Assembly: GCF_030433435.1 (NCBI RefSeq)
Contig: NZ_JANRHH010000038.1
Location: 1-64,000 of the forward strand
Length of the DNA: 64,000 bases
Direction of reading: 5' to 3'
Source of the DNA: Polycladomyces subterraneus
Lineage (GTDB): Bacteria; Bacillota; Bacilli; Thermoactinomycetales; JIR-001
Each line of letters starts with the position of its first letter. Within the stretch, counting starts at the first letter, position 1. This document shows positions 24,844 to 34,153 of this stretch, piece by piece. A model generated the notes under the pieces. It was not told the origin of the DNA and searched no databases. It saw only the letters and a program-made list of their open reading frames with translations. A program made the position numbers and the translations under genes.

Positions 24844-25599
24844 TTACGGATACCATCCCCCGTTGACATGCAGAACCTGTCCGGTGAGATAACCGGCTTC
24901 CTCCCTGCAAAGAAATGCGGTCAATGCAGCGATGTCGGCAGGACGTCCCAAACGCCCTACCGGAATTTCGTCAACCAGAGCTGAACGTTCCTCCTCTGCT
25001 AGTTGCGCCCTCAGCATATCCGTCTCAATGGCGCCGGGGGCCACCGCATTGACCGTGATTCCGGAAGGTCCCAACTCTTTGGCCAATGAGCGAGCCATCC
25101 CGTTGACCGCGCCTTTGGCAGCCGAGTACAAGGCTTCCCCCGCACCACCGGACTCGCCCCAAATCGAGGAAAGCAACACGATTCTACCGAATTTTCGAGA
25201 TAACATGTTGGGTAGACAAGCTTGGATGAGATGAATCGCTCCCTTGATATGTGTATCAAACACGGTGGCATATTGATCGTCCGTCACATCCTGAATCAAT
25301 CCGATCCCGGCTACCCCCGCATTGTGTACCAAAATCAACGGCGGACCCAATTCGCACTTGACCCGTCGCACCATCTCCTCCACGTCGGATCGAGAGCGCA
25401 CATCAGCCCGATACGCATATGCGTATCCCCCATGGCTCCGACACCGTTCCACGACTTCCTGCGCTTTAGTTTCCTCGGTCCGATAACCGACCGCCACCAA
25501 TGCACCTTCTTGGGCCAAACGCTCGGCGATGGCAGCTCCAATCCCCCGACTGGCCCCCGTCACGACAGCCACCCGATCTTTCAACGGCATTGCGTTCAT
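24844..25599 (-). CDS. ymfI: YmfI-type short-chain dehydrogenase/reductase (FabG-like)
   Basis: A 251-residue classical SDR with the NAD(P) motif TGASRGIG, HNAGVAG, catalytic Ser in LSSIWGESG and YSAAK (Tyr/Lys), PGAIETDM and the C-terminal GQVLHVNGG. It is close in pattern to 3-oxoacyl-ACP reductase; the physiological substrate is unknown. ATG at 25599 with GGGGGA upstream. It is separated from ymfH by a terminator, unlike a tight operon. Confidence 0.87.
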   Translation of the reverse strand: MNAMPLKDRVAVVTGASRGIGAAIAERLAQEGALVAVGYRTEETKAQEVVERCRSHGGYAYAYRADVRSRSDVEEMVRRVKCELGPPLILVHNAGVAGIGLIQDVTDDQYATVFDTHIKGAIHLIQACLPNMLSRKFGRIVLLSSIWGESGGAGEALYSAAKGAVNGMARSLAKELGPSGITVNAVAPGAIETDMLRAQLAEEERSALVDEIPVGRLGRPADIAALTAFLCREEAGYLTGQVLHVNGGWYP

Positions 25600-25614
25600 C
25601 TTACATCCCCCCAT

Positions 25615-25637
25615 GCAAAAAGCGCCCAATCGGGCGC
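25615..25637 (-). terminator. Terminator after ymfH
   Basis: Perfect GCGCCC/GGGCGC stem with a 4-base loop, followed on the minus strand by TTTTTG. Confidence 0.85.
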
Positions 25638-25659
25638 GTATTCGATGGAGCGAAACGGA

Positions 25660-26937
25660 TTACGACCGAACTACCGATACCGCAAACCGGTCCCAGTTGA
25701 CATGCTCGCGCATCCGTTCATTCACTTCCTCCGGCGTCAACGATTCCAGAAGCGGGATGAGGCGGAACAAATCTGCACCGTTAAAACGATACCGGGTGAA
25801 CTGATTGGCGATCCACTCCGGCGAGTTGAGATAGCGAAGATATTGACCGATCTTTTTCTTGCGGATTCGCTCAAAGGAATCAGTTTGAATCCCGGTTTGC
25901 ACGCGTTGGGGCAACTCATTTTCCACCCGTTGCGTCAGTTTGTCCGGATCGGGCGTATCGCCGCCAACAATGGAAAAGCCGTACCCTTGCTCCAAGGAAT
26001 AGTCGAATCCGAAATTGTCGTCGATCAAGCCATCATCATACAGCGATTGATACAGATCGGAACCAGGACCGAACAGCGCTTCGAGAACTAATTGTGTTGC
26101 CAGTTCCTGTTTGAGGAAATCATCGCCCGTCAACCCGAGCCGGTGCTCCTTGAAACCGAACAGGCATTTGGGAATTCCGACTGTCAACCGAATCTCCTTC
26201 CGCTTTTCAGCCACCGTCTCCGGCTCCTCGGGATAGAAACGCTTGATTTCAGCTTTTTTGTCGAACGGCTTGGCGGCCTGATTTTCCCGAATCCACTGCA
26301 TGGTGGTCTCGGGGTCGATGGAACCGACCACAAACAACAACATGTTGCTGGGATGATAAAACGTCTCGTAGCATTTGTACAACGTCTCTTTGTCAATTTT
26401 GGCGATCGACTCCACCGTTCCCGCGATGTCGATCCGTACCGGATGACGATGGTACATCGCCTCGATCAGACCAAAGTACGACCGCCATTCAGGATTATCG
26501 TCGTACATGCGGATTTCCTGTCCGATGATCCCTTTTTCTTTCTCCACATTTTCATCTGTGAAATATGGCCGTTGCACAAAATCGATCAGAGTCATCAAAT
26601 TTTCCTTGATCTGATCAGTCGCCGAAAACAGATACGCAGTCCGGTCGAAGCTGGTAAACGCGTTGGCCGAAGCTCCCTGTTTGGAAAAACGGGTGAAGAC
26701 GTCTCCGTCCTCTTCTTCAAACATTTTGTGCTCCAAAAAGTGGGCGATCCCGTCCGGAACCTGGATCTCCTCTTCACCAGGAGGTTGAAAATGATTGTCG
26801 ATCGACCCGTATCGGGTGGTAAAAGTGGCATACGTTTTGAAAAAGCCCGGCTTCGGCAGGAGATACACTTCCAGGCCGTTGGGCAGCTGTTCATGATAGA
26901 GCGTTTCTTTCAATTGGGGATGTTCAATTTGCTGCAT
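25660..26937 (-). CDS. ymfH: M16 family metallopeptidase, active partner (YmfH-like)
   Basis: A 425-residue peptidase with the inverted zinc motif HFLEH (HxxEH) in GIAHFLEHKMFEEED and the downstream glutamate region EKGIIGQEIRMYDDNPEW. It is the catalytic member of the YmfF/YmfH pair related to processing-peptidase-like enzymes. ATG at 26937 after GGGAGGGAACGG. It overlaps the end of the upstream ymfF by 14 bases, consistent with a heterodimer made in equal amounts. Confidence 0.9.
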   Translation of the reverse strand: MQQIEHPQLKETLYHEQLPNGLEVYLLPKPGFFKTYATFTTRYGSIDNHFQPPGEEEIQVPDGIAHFLEHKMFEEEDGDVFTRFSKQGASANAFTSFDRTAYLFSATDQIKENLMTLIDFVQRPYFTDENVEKEKGIIGQEIRMYDDNPEWRSYFGLIEAMYHRHPVRIDIAGTVESIAKIDKETLYKCYETFYHPSNMLLFVVGSIDPETTMQWIRENQAAKPFDKKAEIKRFYPEEPETVAEKRKEIRLTVGIPKCLFGFKEHRLGLTGDDFLKQELATQLVLEALFGPGSDLYQSLYDDGLIDDNFGFDYSLEQGYGFSIVGGDTPDPDKLTQRVENELPQRVQTGIQTDSFERIRKKKIGQYLRYLNSPEWIANQFTRYRFNGADLFRLIPLLESLTPEEVNERMREHVNWDRFAVSVVRS

Positions 26938-28228
26938 CTGCCGTTCCCTCCCCCTTGTCGCGCAGGAAATAGATGGTGTCCAACTGTACTTTTTCCGCCA
27001 CGCGTTGCACATCCGCTTTGGTGACTTGTTTCAGTTCTTCCACCAATTGTTCCAATGGGCGTGGTCTGCCGCTCAAGATCGAATGGTATTCCGCGTCAAT
27101 CAAGTCGTAAGAGCGATCCTGCCGTTCTCGCAATTGGTTGATCAACGTAGCTCTGGTTTGCTCCAATTCCACATCATTGATATCACCTTGCCGCATGGCG
27201 TCCAACTGCTTACGGATAATATCGACCGCCCGTTGGTAGTTGGCGATTTCGATCCCCGACTGAATCGTCATGATGCCCTTGTGACTCTCCAGCCGCGAGG
27301 ATGCGTAATAAGCCAAGCTCGCTTTTTCACGCACGTTGACAAACAGCTTGGAATGCGGAAATCCGCCCAGAATACCGTTGTACATCATTAGCGCGACATA
27401 ATCGTTGTCGCAGATGGAGACCTGCGTGCGGCAACCCAAGTTCAGCTTGCCTTGCTTCACATCCAAACGGTCCACCACTTCTTTGACCTCACGCACAGTA
27501 TGCCGCACCTCGCCCGTTTCCACGGGCACACGTTCCGATTGTTCGGTCGGAAAATGTCGCTCCACCAGCCGAACCACCTCATCGACCGACACATTGCCGA
27601 CAAAGAATAGATCGATAGGACGACGGCTGATCAGATCACGATAATATGTATACAACGATTGGGCATCGATGTGATCCAAATCCTCCGAACTGCCGTAAGT
27701 GAACAAACTGTACGGTTCCCCTGCGCACATTTCTTCGATGCATCGTTGGGCAGCATAGCGGATTTTATCGTCCTTCAAACTTTCGATTTTTTGTTTGAGA
27801 TTCTTTTTCTCCGCCGCCACGTAAGATTCCTTAAATCCGCCGTTTTCCGTGACGGGTCGCAGCAACACCTCACTCAGAAACGCGACGCCCTCTTCCAAGA
27901 GAGAAGCTGAAGCGCGCAAATATTGTTCGTTGGCGATCTCCAATCCCACTTGCAGTACATGACGCTCCCCTCGTTTGTATACATCGGCGAAGAGATTGGC
28001 ACCGTACAGCTCTTCCAATCGCTGTTTCAACTGTAAAGTCGTGGGATAGCTTTCCGTTCCCCGTTGCAACACTTGGGGTAACAACGCCGTTTTTGTGACG
28101 ATTTGCGGTGACAGTTCCTGTTGGATCATAGCAGATAGGGTGTTGGTTTTAAATTTATCCGTTGCACATACATGAACACGCAAATTGCCGACCGGAATCG
28201 ATTGAAAACGAGCGTAGCTCACACGCAC
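26924..28228 (-). CDS. ymfF: M16 family peptidase-like protein, inactive partner (YmfF-like)
   Basis: A 434-residue M16-fold protein with the C-terminal M16 domain (NDYVALMMYNGILGGFPHSKLFVNVREK... with Arg/Tyr substrate-grip residues in REKASLAYYASSRL) but no HxxEH zinc motif, so it should be catalytically dead and pair with YmfH. A GTG start at 28228 behind AAGGAGAG is used; a second GTG two codons later has better spacing. Confidence 0.88.
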   Translation of the reverse strand: MRVSYARFQSIPVGNLRVHVCATDKFKTNTLSAMIQQELSPQIVTKTALLPQVLQRGTESYPTTLQLKQRLEELYGANLFADVYKRGERHVLQVGLEIANEQYLRASASLLEEGVAFLSEVLLRPVTENGGFKESYVAAEKKNLKQKIESLKDDKIRYAAQRCIEEMCAGEPYSLFTYGSSEDLDHIDAQSLYTYYRDLISRRPIDLFFVGNVSVDEVVRLVERHFPTEQSERVPVETGEVRHTVREVKEVVDRLDVKQGKLNLGCRTQVSICDNDYVALMMYNGILGGFPHSKLFVNVREKASLAYYASSRLESHKGIMTIQSGIEIANYQRAVDIIRKQLDAMRQGDINDVELEQTRATLINQLRERQDRSYDLIDAEYHSILSGRPRPLEQLVEELKQVTKADVQRVAEKVQLDTIYFLRDKGEGTADAAN

Positions 28229-28379
28229 ACCTCTCCTTCTGCTGATTCACACAATCACTTTTTTCATTATAGCGTAACAAACATTCGTTCCTCTAGGTGT
28301 TGCTATCTTTATTATGGCCGCGGTCAAGAAATTCCATCCTTTCTGCTCATGAACGAATCCACTCGATTGGGGTCATACT

Positions 28380-29966
28380 ATGACGGACAAACGCGTTGAA
28401 GAGAGGATGGGGGAAATGAGCAAACGAGTGCTTTTGCTACTCGCCATGCTGATGATCTTCGTTATTGTTGTTCCATCTGTGATCCCGAAACCGGCACCCT
28501 CACCCGAACTGTCATCACGTCCGAAACGAACCGTCGTGGTTTTGCTGGCTGATTCGCTCACGGCCCACGCTATTGATGAAGGGATTCGTCTCGGGCGCCT
28601 GCCGACCCTGTCTCGTTTGATCCGTCACGGACAATACAAAAAAGACATGGTCAGCGTGTTTCCCACGATGAGCGTGGTGATTGACCAATCCCTGATGACC
28701 GGTACCTATCCCGATCAGCACCGCATTCCGGCTTTGCAATGGTACGATCCTCAGGAGGGACGGGTCATCAACTACGGCGATACGTTTGCCCACGTGCGTC
28801 AGCAAGGGTTCTTGCGTACCGCACGTTGGTTTCTGGACTACAATCGGCGCCACCTCAATCCACGGACACAAACCATTCATGAAGCGCTTCTACGTAAAGG
28901 ATACCTTTCCGGTTCCATTAACATGACTGCGTATCGCGGACCGTTTCTTCACCCCATCCCGTTCACCGGACAAACCACCCGGGGGCCCGCTTGGTTTGCA
29001 CTGGGTCCTTATGTTTCCCGTACGCGTCCTGACGGGGACGAAACGACGACCCTGTCACCGACACTATATCGTAACAAGGACGGACTCCGATTGTTGTCCC
29101 GCTGGTTGCGCGATCCCAACCATCCCGACCTGATGATGGTGTATCTGCCGGACACGGACAAAGCCGCACATCGATTGGGTCCCAACAGATGGACACCCGT
29201 CGCTAAATTAGACCGGGAATTGCAAAAGCTCATCGCGTCCTTGGGGTCTTGGGATTCGGTCCTACGGCAACATGTGTTCGTCCTGATGGGAGACAGCGGG
29301 GTCGTTGCCGGAAAACAGGATGCCAAGTACCTGATCACGTTAAATAAACTGGCTTCTCCCTATCGGTTACTGCCTTATGGTGTCTCAAAACGTGAACGGA
29401 ACGCCGATGTAGCCATCGCCTCCAATGAACGGATGGCTGTTGTTCACCCCTTGCGGGCAGGTGTTTCGTTGGACCGGTTGATCGAAAAATACCGGGGCAT
29501 TCCTGGAATTGATTGGGTGATCATTCAAAAAGGACGAGATATCCTGGTATGGCAGGGGTCTCGCCAACTTCGTTTCCGTTCGGCGGGGCAATGGCGGGAT
29601 CCCTACGGGCAAACATGGCACCTGGAAGGAGATCCACACGTGTTGGATCTTCAATTGGACCCTCAGCGCCATCTGGTTCAATTCGGTCGATATCCCGACG
29701 CCCTGCGACTAGTGAAAGGGGGCATCGGTGCCCAACGCGGACCTTGTGTCATGTTGACCTCCCTTCCGGGATACGAATTTGAATGGGGCACTTCATCCCT
29801 GCCCAACCGCGGTAGCCACGGCGGTGCCAGCAGACAGGAACTGCTCGTTCCCATTGTGGTGAGCGACAACTCTCTCCCCCTGCCGCGAATGCTAAGGGTG
29901 GTGGATTTGAAACAGTGGCTGATCCGGCTGGTGGAAGTGCAACACCATCCTGTCAGCCCACGCTGA
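28380..29966 (+). CDS. Type I phosphodiesterase/nucleotide pyrophosphatase (alkaline phosphatase superfamily)
   Basis: Up to 528 residues. A membrane anchor or signal peptide (KRVLLLLAMLMIFVIVVPSV) is followed by an alkaline-phosphatase-type domain: VVVLLADSLT (first metal Asp), FPTMSVVIDQSLMTGTYPDQH (nucleophile Thr in the FPTMS context), YLPDTDKAAHRLG (Asp/His metal ligands), LMGDSG, and GSHGG near the end. It likely cleaves phosphodiester or phosphonate bonds outside the membrane; the substrate is unknown. The start is uncertain: ATGs at 28380, 28407 and 28416 are in frame, and 28416 lies just before the hydrophobic segment. It is plus strand, divergent from ymfF. Confidence 0.82.
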   Translation: MTDKRVEERMGEMSKRVLLLLAMLMIFVIVVPSVIPKPAPSPELSSRPKRTVVVLLADSLTAHAIDEGIRLGRLPTLSRLIRHGQYKKDMVSVFPTMSVVIDQSLMTGTYPDQHRIPALQWYDPQEGRVINYGDTFAHVRQQGFLRTARWFLDYNRRHLNPRTQTIHEALLRKGYLSGSINMTAYRGPFLHPIPFTGQTTRGPAWFALGPYVSRTRPDGDETTTLSPTLYRNKDGLRLLSRWLRDPNHPDLMMVYLPDTDKAAHRLGPNRWTPVAKLDRELQKLIASLGSWDSVLRQHVFVLMGDSGVVAGKQDAKYLITLNKLASPYRLLPYGVSKRERNADVAIASNERMAVVHPLRAGVSLDRLIEKYRGIPGIDWVIIQKGRDILVWQGSRQLRFRSAGQWRDPYGQTWHLEGDPHVLDLQLDPQRHLVQFGRYPDALRLVKGGIGAQRGPCVMLTSLPGYEFEWGTSSLPNRGSHGGASRQELLVPIVVSDNSLPLPRMLRVVDLKQWLIRLVEVQHHPVSPR

Positions 29967-30017
29967 CGAAAAACCTCGTCTCAAATGGACACGGTGAGAC
30001 TGTTGGAGGCTACGTCG

Positions 30018-30420
30018 ATGAAAGTGACGCGCAAGAACCCCGGCGATGTCGCTCCTCCCATCGGGGCTTAGACACATCTCTCCATTGTGCCGAGTGGAGT
30101 TGATCTGTTTGTTCTTTCGGGTCAGGTTGGGACAGAGACCGAAGGGGATCTTCCATACGATGCAGATGGACAATGCGCAACGCCATGAACAACGTGTTGC
30201 GCATGTTCAACGGTGAAGGCGTAAGCGCGGAAGGAATCATCAAAGTCAATATCTGGTTGACCGAACCGATTAAACGGGATCGCTTCATTGAAAGTTGGAG
30301 CAAATTTCATGGCGGAACACCACCGGCGACGACCATGGCCTATGTCAACGCATTGGCTCAACCCGCCCTTAAGCGTGGGCAGTGCAATGGTGATTGGTTG
30401 AACTCAATTCCAGCGTAAAC
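30018..30420 (+). pseudogene. Decayed RidA (YjgF) family gene
   Basis: Behind TTGGAGG an ATG opens MKVTRKNPGDVAPPIGA and hits TAG at 30069 where RidA proteins have tyrosine. The same frame then continues THLSIVPSGVDLFVLSGQVGTE to about 30168. After a one-base shift it continues MRNAMNNVLRMFNGEGVSAEG, IIKVNIWLTE, and FHGGTPPATTMAYVNALAQPALK. A second shift near 30372 would restore an AWAV ending. These are the RidA landmarks (GPYS-like start, VSGQ, VFLT, PPART) in order. RidA removes reactive enamines. At least one nonsense and one frameshift make it non-functional. Confidence 0.82.
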
Positions 30421-30488
30421 GACTGTTTGCCATTGTCGCTCACCCAATGTGGGTAAAGAGGGGGCTTTCCTCTTCAAATTCTACTCGA

Positions 30489-30527
30489 AGAAAACCTGAA
30501 CCCCATCCATTGAGGACGGGGTTCAGG
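30489..30527 (-). terminator. Terminator of the nup operon
   Basis: A 10-bp stem CCTGAACCCC/GGGGTTCAGG with a 13-base loop, followed on the minus strand by TTTTCTTC. Confidence 0.75.
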
Positions 30528-30532
30528 TTGTG

Positions 30533-31468
30533 TTACCGGCTGTCTTTTTCATACGGTTTGCCGATCGCCGCCGGGGCTTCCGCCCTCCCGACGAAACCGG
30601 CCAATGCAAGAATCGTCAGCACGTAAGGCAGCATATTGAGCACTTCGCTCGGTACATACTGTGTCCATCCGAACAATTGCCCTATCAAGGCCAATGACAC
30701 CGCGAATCCAAAGAAAAGTGCGGCGAAAAAGGCGCCAAGCGGATGCCATTTGCCGAAGATCAACGCGGCTAGTGCGATGAACCCTTGTCCAGCCACAGTG
30801 GATTGGTTGAACTCACTGCCGATGGCGATCGACAACCCCGCACCGCCCAGACCGGCGAGCGCACCACTGATCATTACCGCTACATAACGCATCCGGATCA
30901 CGGAAACGCCAGCCGTCTCCGCCGCTTTGGGATGTTCCCCCACCGCACGCAGGCGCATCCCGAAGGGGGTGTAATACAGGATAAAGTAGGAAGCTGCCAC
31001 GATGACAAAAGCCAGATACGTCGTGGGAAACGCGTTAAACAACGCGGGACCAATCACGGGAATGCTGCTCAGCCCCGGAATCGGCATGCGGGACAACGTT
31101 TCCTGCACCACGGGCGTTTGTGCCTCCCCGTTGTACAGGTGTTTCACCAGGTAAACAGACAAACCGAATGCCAGAAAGTTGATTGCCACACCGCTGACCA
31201 CCTGATCCGCTTTAAACGTGATCGAGGCCACGGCATGCGGCAGAGCAAATAATATGCCGGCCACCATCGCTGCCAATAACCCCAGCCACGGATTGCCGGT
31301 GAAGATCGTCGTCACCGCGGCGGCGAACGCTCCGATCGTCATTAAGCCTTCCAACGCGATGTTGACCACACCGGAGCGCTCCGAATACAGCCCGCCCATA
31401 GCAGCCAAGATGAGTGGGGTCGAATACAATACAGTTGTTTGCAAGACGTTGGTCAATGTGTTAAGCAT
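30533..31468 (-). CDS. nupQ: Nucleoside ABC transporter, permease (NupQ-like)
   Basis: A 311-residue polytopic membrane protein of the BPD_transp_2 family: AAMGGLYSERSGVVNIALEG near the start and the cytoplasmic loop GMRLRAVGEHPKAAETAGV (EAA-like coupling loop), both typical of the guanosine/BMP-type transporters. The start is one base after the nupP stop. It is the last gene of a four-gene importer operon ending at the terminator at 30489. Confidence 0.92.
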   Translation of the reverse strand: MLNTLTNVLQTTVLYSTPLILAAMGGLYSERSGVVNIALEGLMTIGAFAAAVTTIFTGNPWLGLLAAMVAGILFALPHAVASITFKADQVVSGVAINFLAFGLSVYLVKHLYNGEAQTPVVQETLSRMPIPGLSSIPVIGPALFNAFPTTYLAFVIVAASYFILYYTPFGMRLRAVGEHPKAAETAGVSVIRMRYVAVMISGALAGLGGAGLSIAIGSEFNQSTVAGQGFIALAALIFGKWHPLGAFFAALFFGFAVSLALIGQLFGWTQYVPSEVLNMLPYVLTILALAGFVGRAEAPAAIGKPYEKDSR

Positions 31469-31469
31469 A

Positions 31470-32537
31470 CTATGCTCCCCTCCCTTTTTTCAGCGACCGA
31501 AAACAACCCAGTATCCACCCAGACACATTGGCCGCCACGAAGAGGATGATCGCCGCAAACACGATCCGAATCACTTCAAATGGAACCTGCGCTGCAAACT
31601 GCATGTTGTTTCCTCCGTACGTCAATACCCCGAACAATACTGCCGACAAAACGACACCGATCGGCGTGTTGCCTCCCAAGAGCGCCACTGCGATGCCGTC
31701 AAAACCGATGCCGGTGAATCCTCCTTGAATGGCCAAATATCCTTGCGTGCCCAGCAGCTCTCCTGCCCCCGCCAAACCGGCGAAAAATCCACTGATCATC
31801 ATAGAGAGGATGATGTTCCGATCCACACGCATGCCTGCATATTCGGATGCGTGCGGGTTGTAACCGACAGCGCGGAGTTCGAAACCCAGCTTGGTCCGCC
31901 ACAGCAGGTAGTACATCACAAAGGCCATCAAAAGAGCGATGATGATGCCGAAATGAATGCGCGCTCCCCCGAACATAGCGGACAACACACTCCATTGCAG
32001 GGAGGCCGTATCGGCAATCCGGTCCGTGGAGTCGGCACCAGACGTCAGCCACGTTCGCACCAGCACATTGGACAAATACAACGCGATAAAGTTCAGCATG
32101 ATGGTGGTGATTACCTCATGCACACCGCGCTTGGCCTTCAACAATCCAGGCAGGTATGCCCAGATCGCACCCGCCAATCCACCAGCGATCACAGCAACCA
32201 ACGCGTGCACGATCGGCGGAAGATGCAGTTTCAATCCCACAATCACCGCCGCCAATTGACCCATAATGAATTGACCTTCCACTCCGATGTTGAACAAGCC
32301 GGTGCGGAACGCCAGCGCCACGGCTAATCCGGTCAAAATCAGCGGAGAGATGGTTCGGATTGTCTCGCCCAAATCATACGGTTGGAACAACGCGTTTTGA
32401 AACAACGCACCGTAGGCCAGGATCGGACTGTATCCGGCGGCGATCATGGCGATGGCACCGACCAACAGGCCCAGCACCACGGAGATCAGCGATACCCAGA
32501 ACGACGATCGTCGATTGATTTTGGACATCACTTGCAT
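31470..32537 (-). CDS. nupP: Nucleoside ABC transporter, permease (NupP-like)
   Basis: A 355-residue permease with about eight to ten membrane helices; FRTGLFNIGVEGQFIMGQLAAV and the coupling loop LGFELRAVGYNPHASEYAGM are family hallmarks. It pairs with NupQ to form the membrane channel. The ATG at 32537 overlaps the nupO stop (TGATG) behind GGAGGTG, so translation is coupled. An internal ATG three codons later is an alternative. Confidence 0.92.
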   Translation of the reverse strand: MQVMSKINRRSSFWVSLISVVLGLLVGAIAMIAAGYSPILAYGALFQNALFQPYDLGETIRTISPLILTGLAVALAFRTGLFNIGVEGQFIMGQLAAVIVGLKLHLPPIVHALVAVIAGGLAGAIWAYLPGLLKAKRGVHEVITTIMLNFIALYLSNVLVRTWLTSGADSTDRIADTASLQWSVLSAMFGGARIHFGIIIALLMAFVMYYLLWRTKLGFELRAVGYNPHASEYAGMRVDRNIILSMMISGFFAGLAGAGELLGTQGYLAIQGGFTGIGFDGIAVALLGGNTPIGVVLSAVLFGVLTYGGNNMQFAAQVPFEVIRIVFAAIILFVAANVSGWILGCFRSLKKGRGA

Positions 32538-34060
32538 CAGGCCAACACCTCCGCTTCCGTGGTGCTTCCCGCCATCAGAAGCCCCAACTGTTCCTCGGTG
32601 GCTGTTTTCGGGTCCACCCATCCCACGATTTTTCCTTCATAGATTACCGCGATGCGATCGCTTAACTTCAACACTTCATCCAACTCCAACGAAATCAACA
32701 AAACAGCTTTCCCCTTGTCCCGCTGTTCCACCAATTTGCGATGGATGAATTCAATCGCTCCGACATCCAGCCCCCGTGTGGGTTGCGCGGCGATCAACAG
32801 ATCCGGGTCGCGATCCACTTCTCTGGCGATGATCGCCTTTTGTTGGTTCCCACCGGACAATGCCCGAGCTGGTGTGTACACGTCGGGAGTCCGCACATCG
32901 AATTCCTCGATCAATCGGTTGGCGTATTGGTAAATCTCCGGATATTGCAAAGCCAATCCTTTGGAAAACGGAGATTGATAATAAGTCTGCAACACGATGT
33001 TTTCACCCATATCGAAGTCCAGCACCAGACCGCGTTTGTGACGGTCTTCGGGAATGTGACCCACACCCGCTTCCGTAATTTTTCGCGGCCGTTCGTTGGT
33101 AATGTTTTGCCCCTTTAGCTTGATCGTGCCTGATTGAGCCCGACGCAATCCGGTGATCGCTTCGATCAGTTCGGTTTGACCATTCCCGTCCACACCGGCA
33201 ATCCCGATGATTTCTCCTGCGTGCACTGTCAGGTCCAAACCGCGAACCACTTCCACGCCTCGTGAATCTTTTACAGTCAGGTTTTCGATTTCCAGCACCG
33301 GTTCTTTTGCTTGAGCCGGTTCTTTGTCAATGTCAAACGAAACTTCACGGCCCACCATCAGCGCGGCCAATTCCTTTTCGTTCGTTTCTTTCACCGGCAG
33401 GGATTGGATCACTTTGCCGCGACGAATCACCGTGACTGTATCGCAAATGCGCATGATTTCTTTTAGTTTGTGCGTGATGAAAATGATCGTTTTTCCTTCA
33501 CGCACCAGATGATGCATGATCTCGATGAGCTCGTCGATTTCCTGCGGTGCCAGCACGGCTGTCGGTTCGTCAAAAATCAGGATGTCTGCCCCGCGGTACA
33601 ATGTTTTCAAAATCTCCACACGTTGTTGCATCCCTACCGAGATATCGCGGATCTTCGCTTTGGGATCGACGCGAAGTCCGTATCGGTCGGACAGCTCCTT
33701 TACTTTTTGTTCCGCCTGACGTCGTTGAACCACGCCGCCCTTGGTCGGCTCAGCACCGAGGATAATGTTATCCGTCACGGTGAACGGTTCCACGAGCATG
33801 AAATGTTGGTGTACCATACCGATCCCCAGTTCGTTGGCCACTGTCGGACTGGTGATGCGAACAGGCTTTCCTTTGATAAGAATCTCGCCCTCATCAGGCT
33901 GATACAGCCCGAATAATATATTCATCAGCGTCGATTTGCCTGCCCCGTTTTCTCCCAACAGGGCATGAATCTCTCCCTGCTTGATGGTCAAATCGACGCG
34001 ATCGTTGGCCACAATTCCCGGAAAGCGCTTCGTGATTCCGCGCATTTCCACGACATTCAT
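32537..34060 (-). CDS. nupO: Nucleoside ABC transporter, double ATPase (NupO-like)
   Basis: A 507-residue protein with two ABC domains. The first has Walker A GENGAGKST, a signature written ISVGMQQRVEI, and ILIFDEPTAVL. The second has a degenerate Walker A, GVDGNGQTE (no lysine), with LSGGNQQKAI and LIAAQPTRGLD. This active/degenerate pairing is normal for ribose/BMP-type importers. It sits 93 bases after nupN, beyond a hairpin likely to lower its expression relative to the binding protein. Confidence 0.94.
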   Translation of the reverse strand: MNVVEMRGITKRFPGIVANDRVDLTIKQGEIHALLGENGAGKSTLMNILFGLYQPDEGEILIKGKPVRITSPTVANELGIGMVHQHFMLVEPFTVTDNIILGAEPTKGGVVQRRQAEQKVKELSDRYGLRVDPKAKIRDISVGMQQRVEILKTLYRGADILIFDEPTAVLAPQEIDELIEIMHHLVREGKTIIFITHKLKEIMRICDTVTVIRRGKVIQSLPVKETNEKELAALMVGREVSFDIDKEPAQAKEPVLEIENLTVKDSRGVEVVRGLDLTVHAGEIIGIAGVDGNGQTELIEAITGLRRAQSGTIKLKGQNITNERPRKITEAGVGHIPEDRHKRGLVLDFDMGENIVLQTYYQSPFSKGLALQYPEIYQYANRLIEEFDVRTPDVYTPARALSGGNQQKAIIAREVDRDPDLLIAAQPTRGLDVGAIEFIHRKLVEQRDKGKAVLLISLELDEVLKLSDRIAVIYEGKIVGWVDPKTATEEQLGLLMAGSTTEAEVLA

Positions 34061-34089
34061 GACGTTTCCCCCTTCCTTCGGCGTAAGGG

Positions 34090-34115
34090 TAAAAAGGGCT
34101 AGCGGTCGCTAGCCC
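34090..34115 (-). terminator. Intra-operon terminator/attenuator between nupN and nupO
   Basis: Perfect GGGCTAGC/GCTAGCCC stem with a GGTC loop, followed on the minus strand by TTTTTACCC. In binding-protein operons such hairpins leave the first gene expressed above the rest. Confidence 0.75.
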
Positions 34116-34153
34116 CGGATGGTTGGTATCCCATTCGTACCCGATTGATTGGA

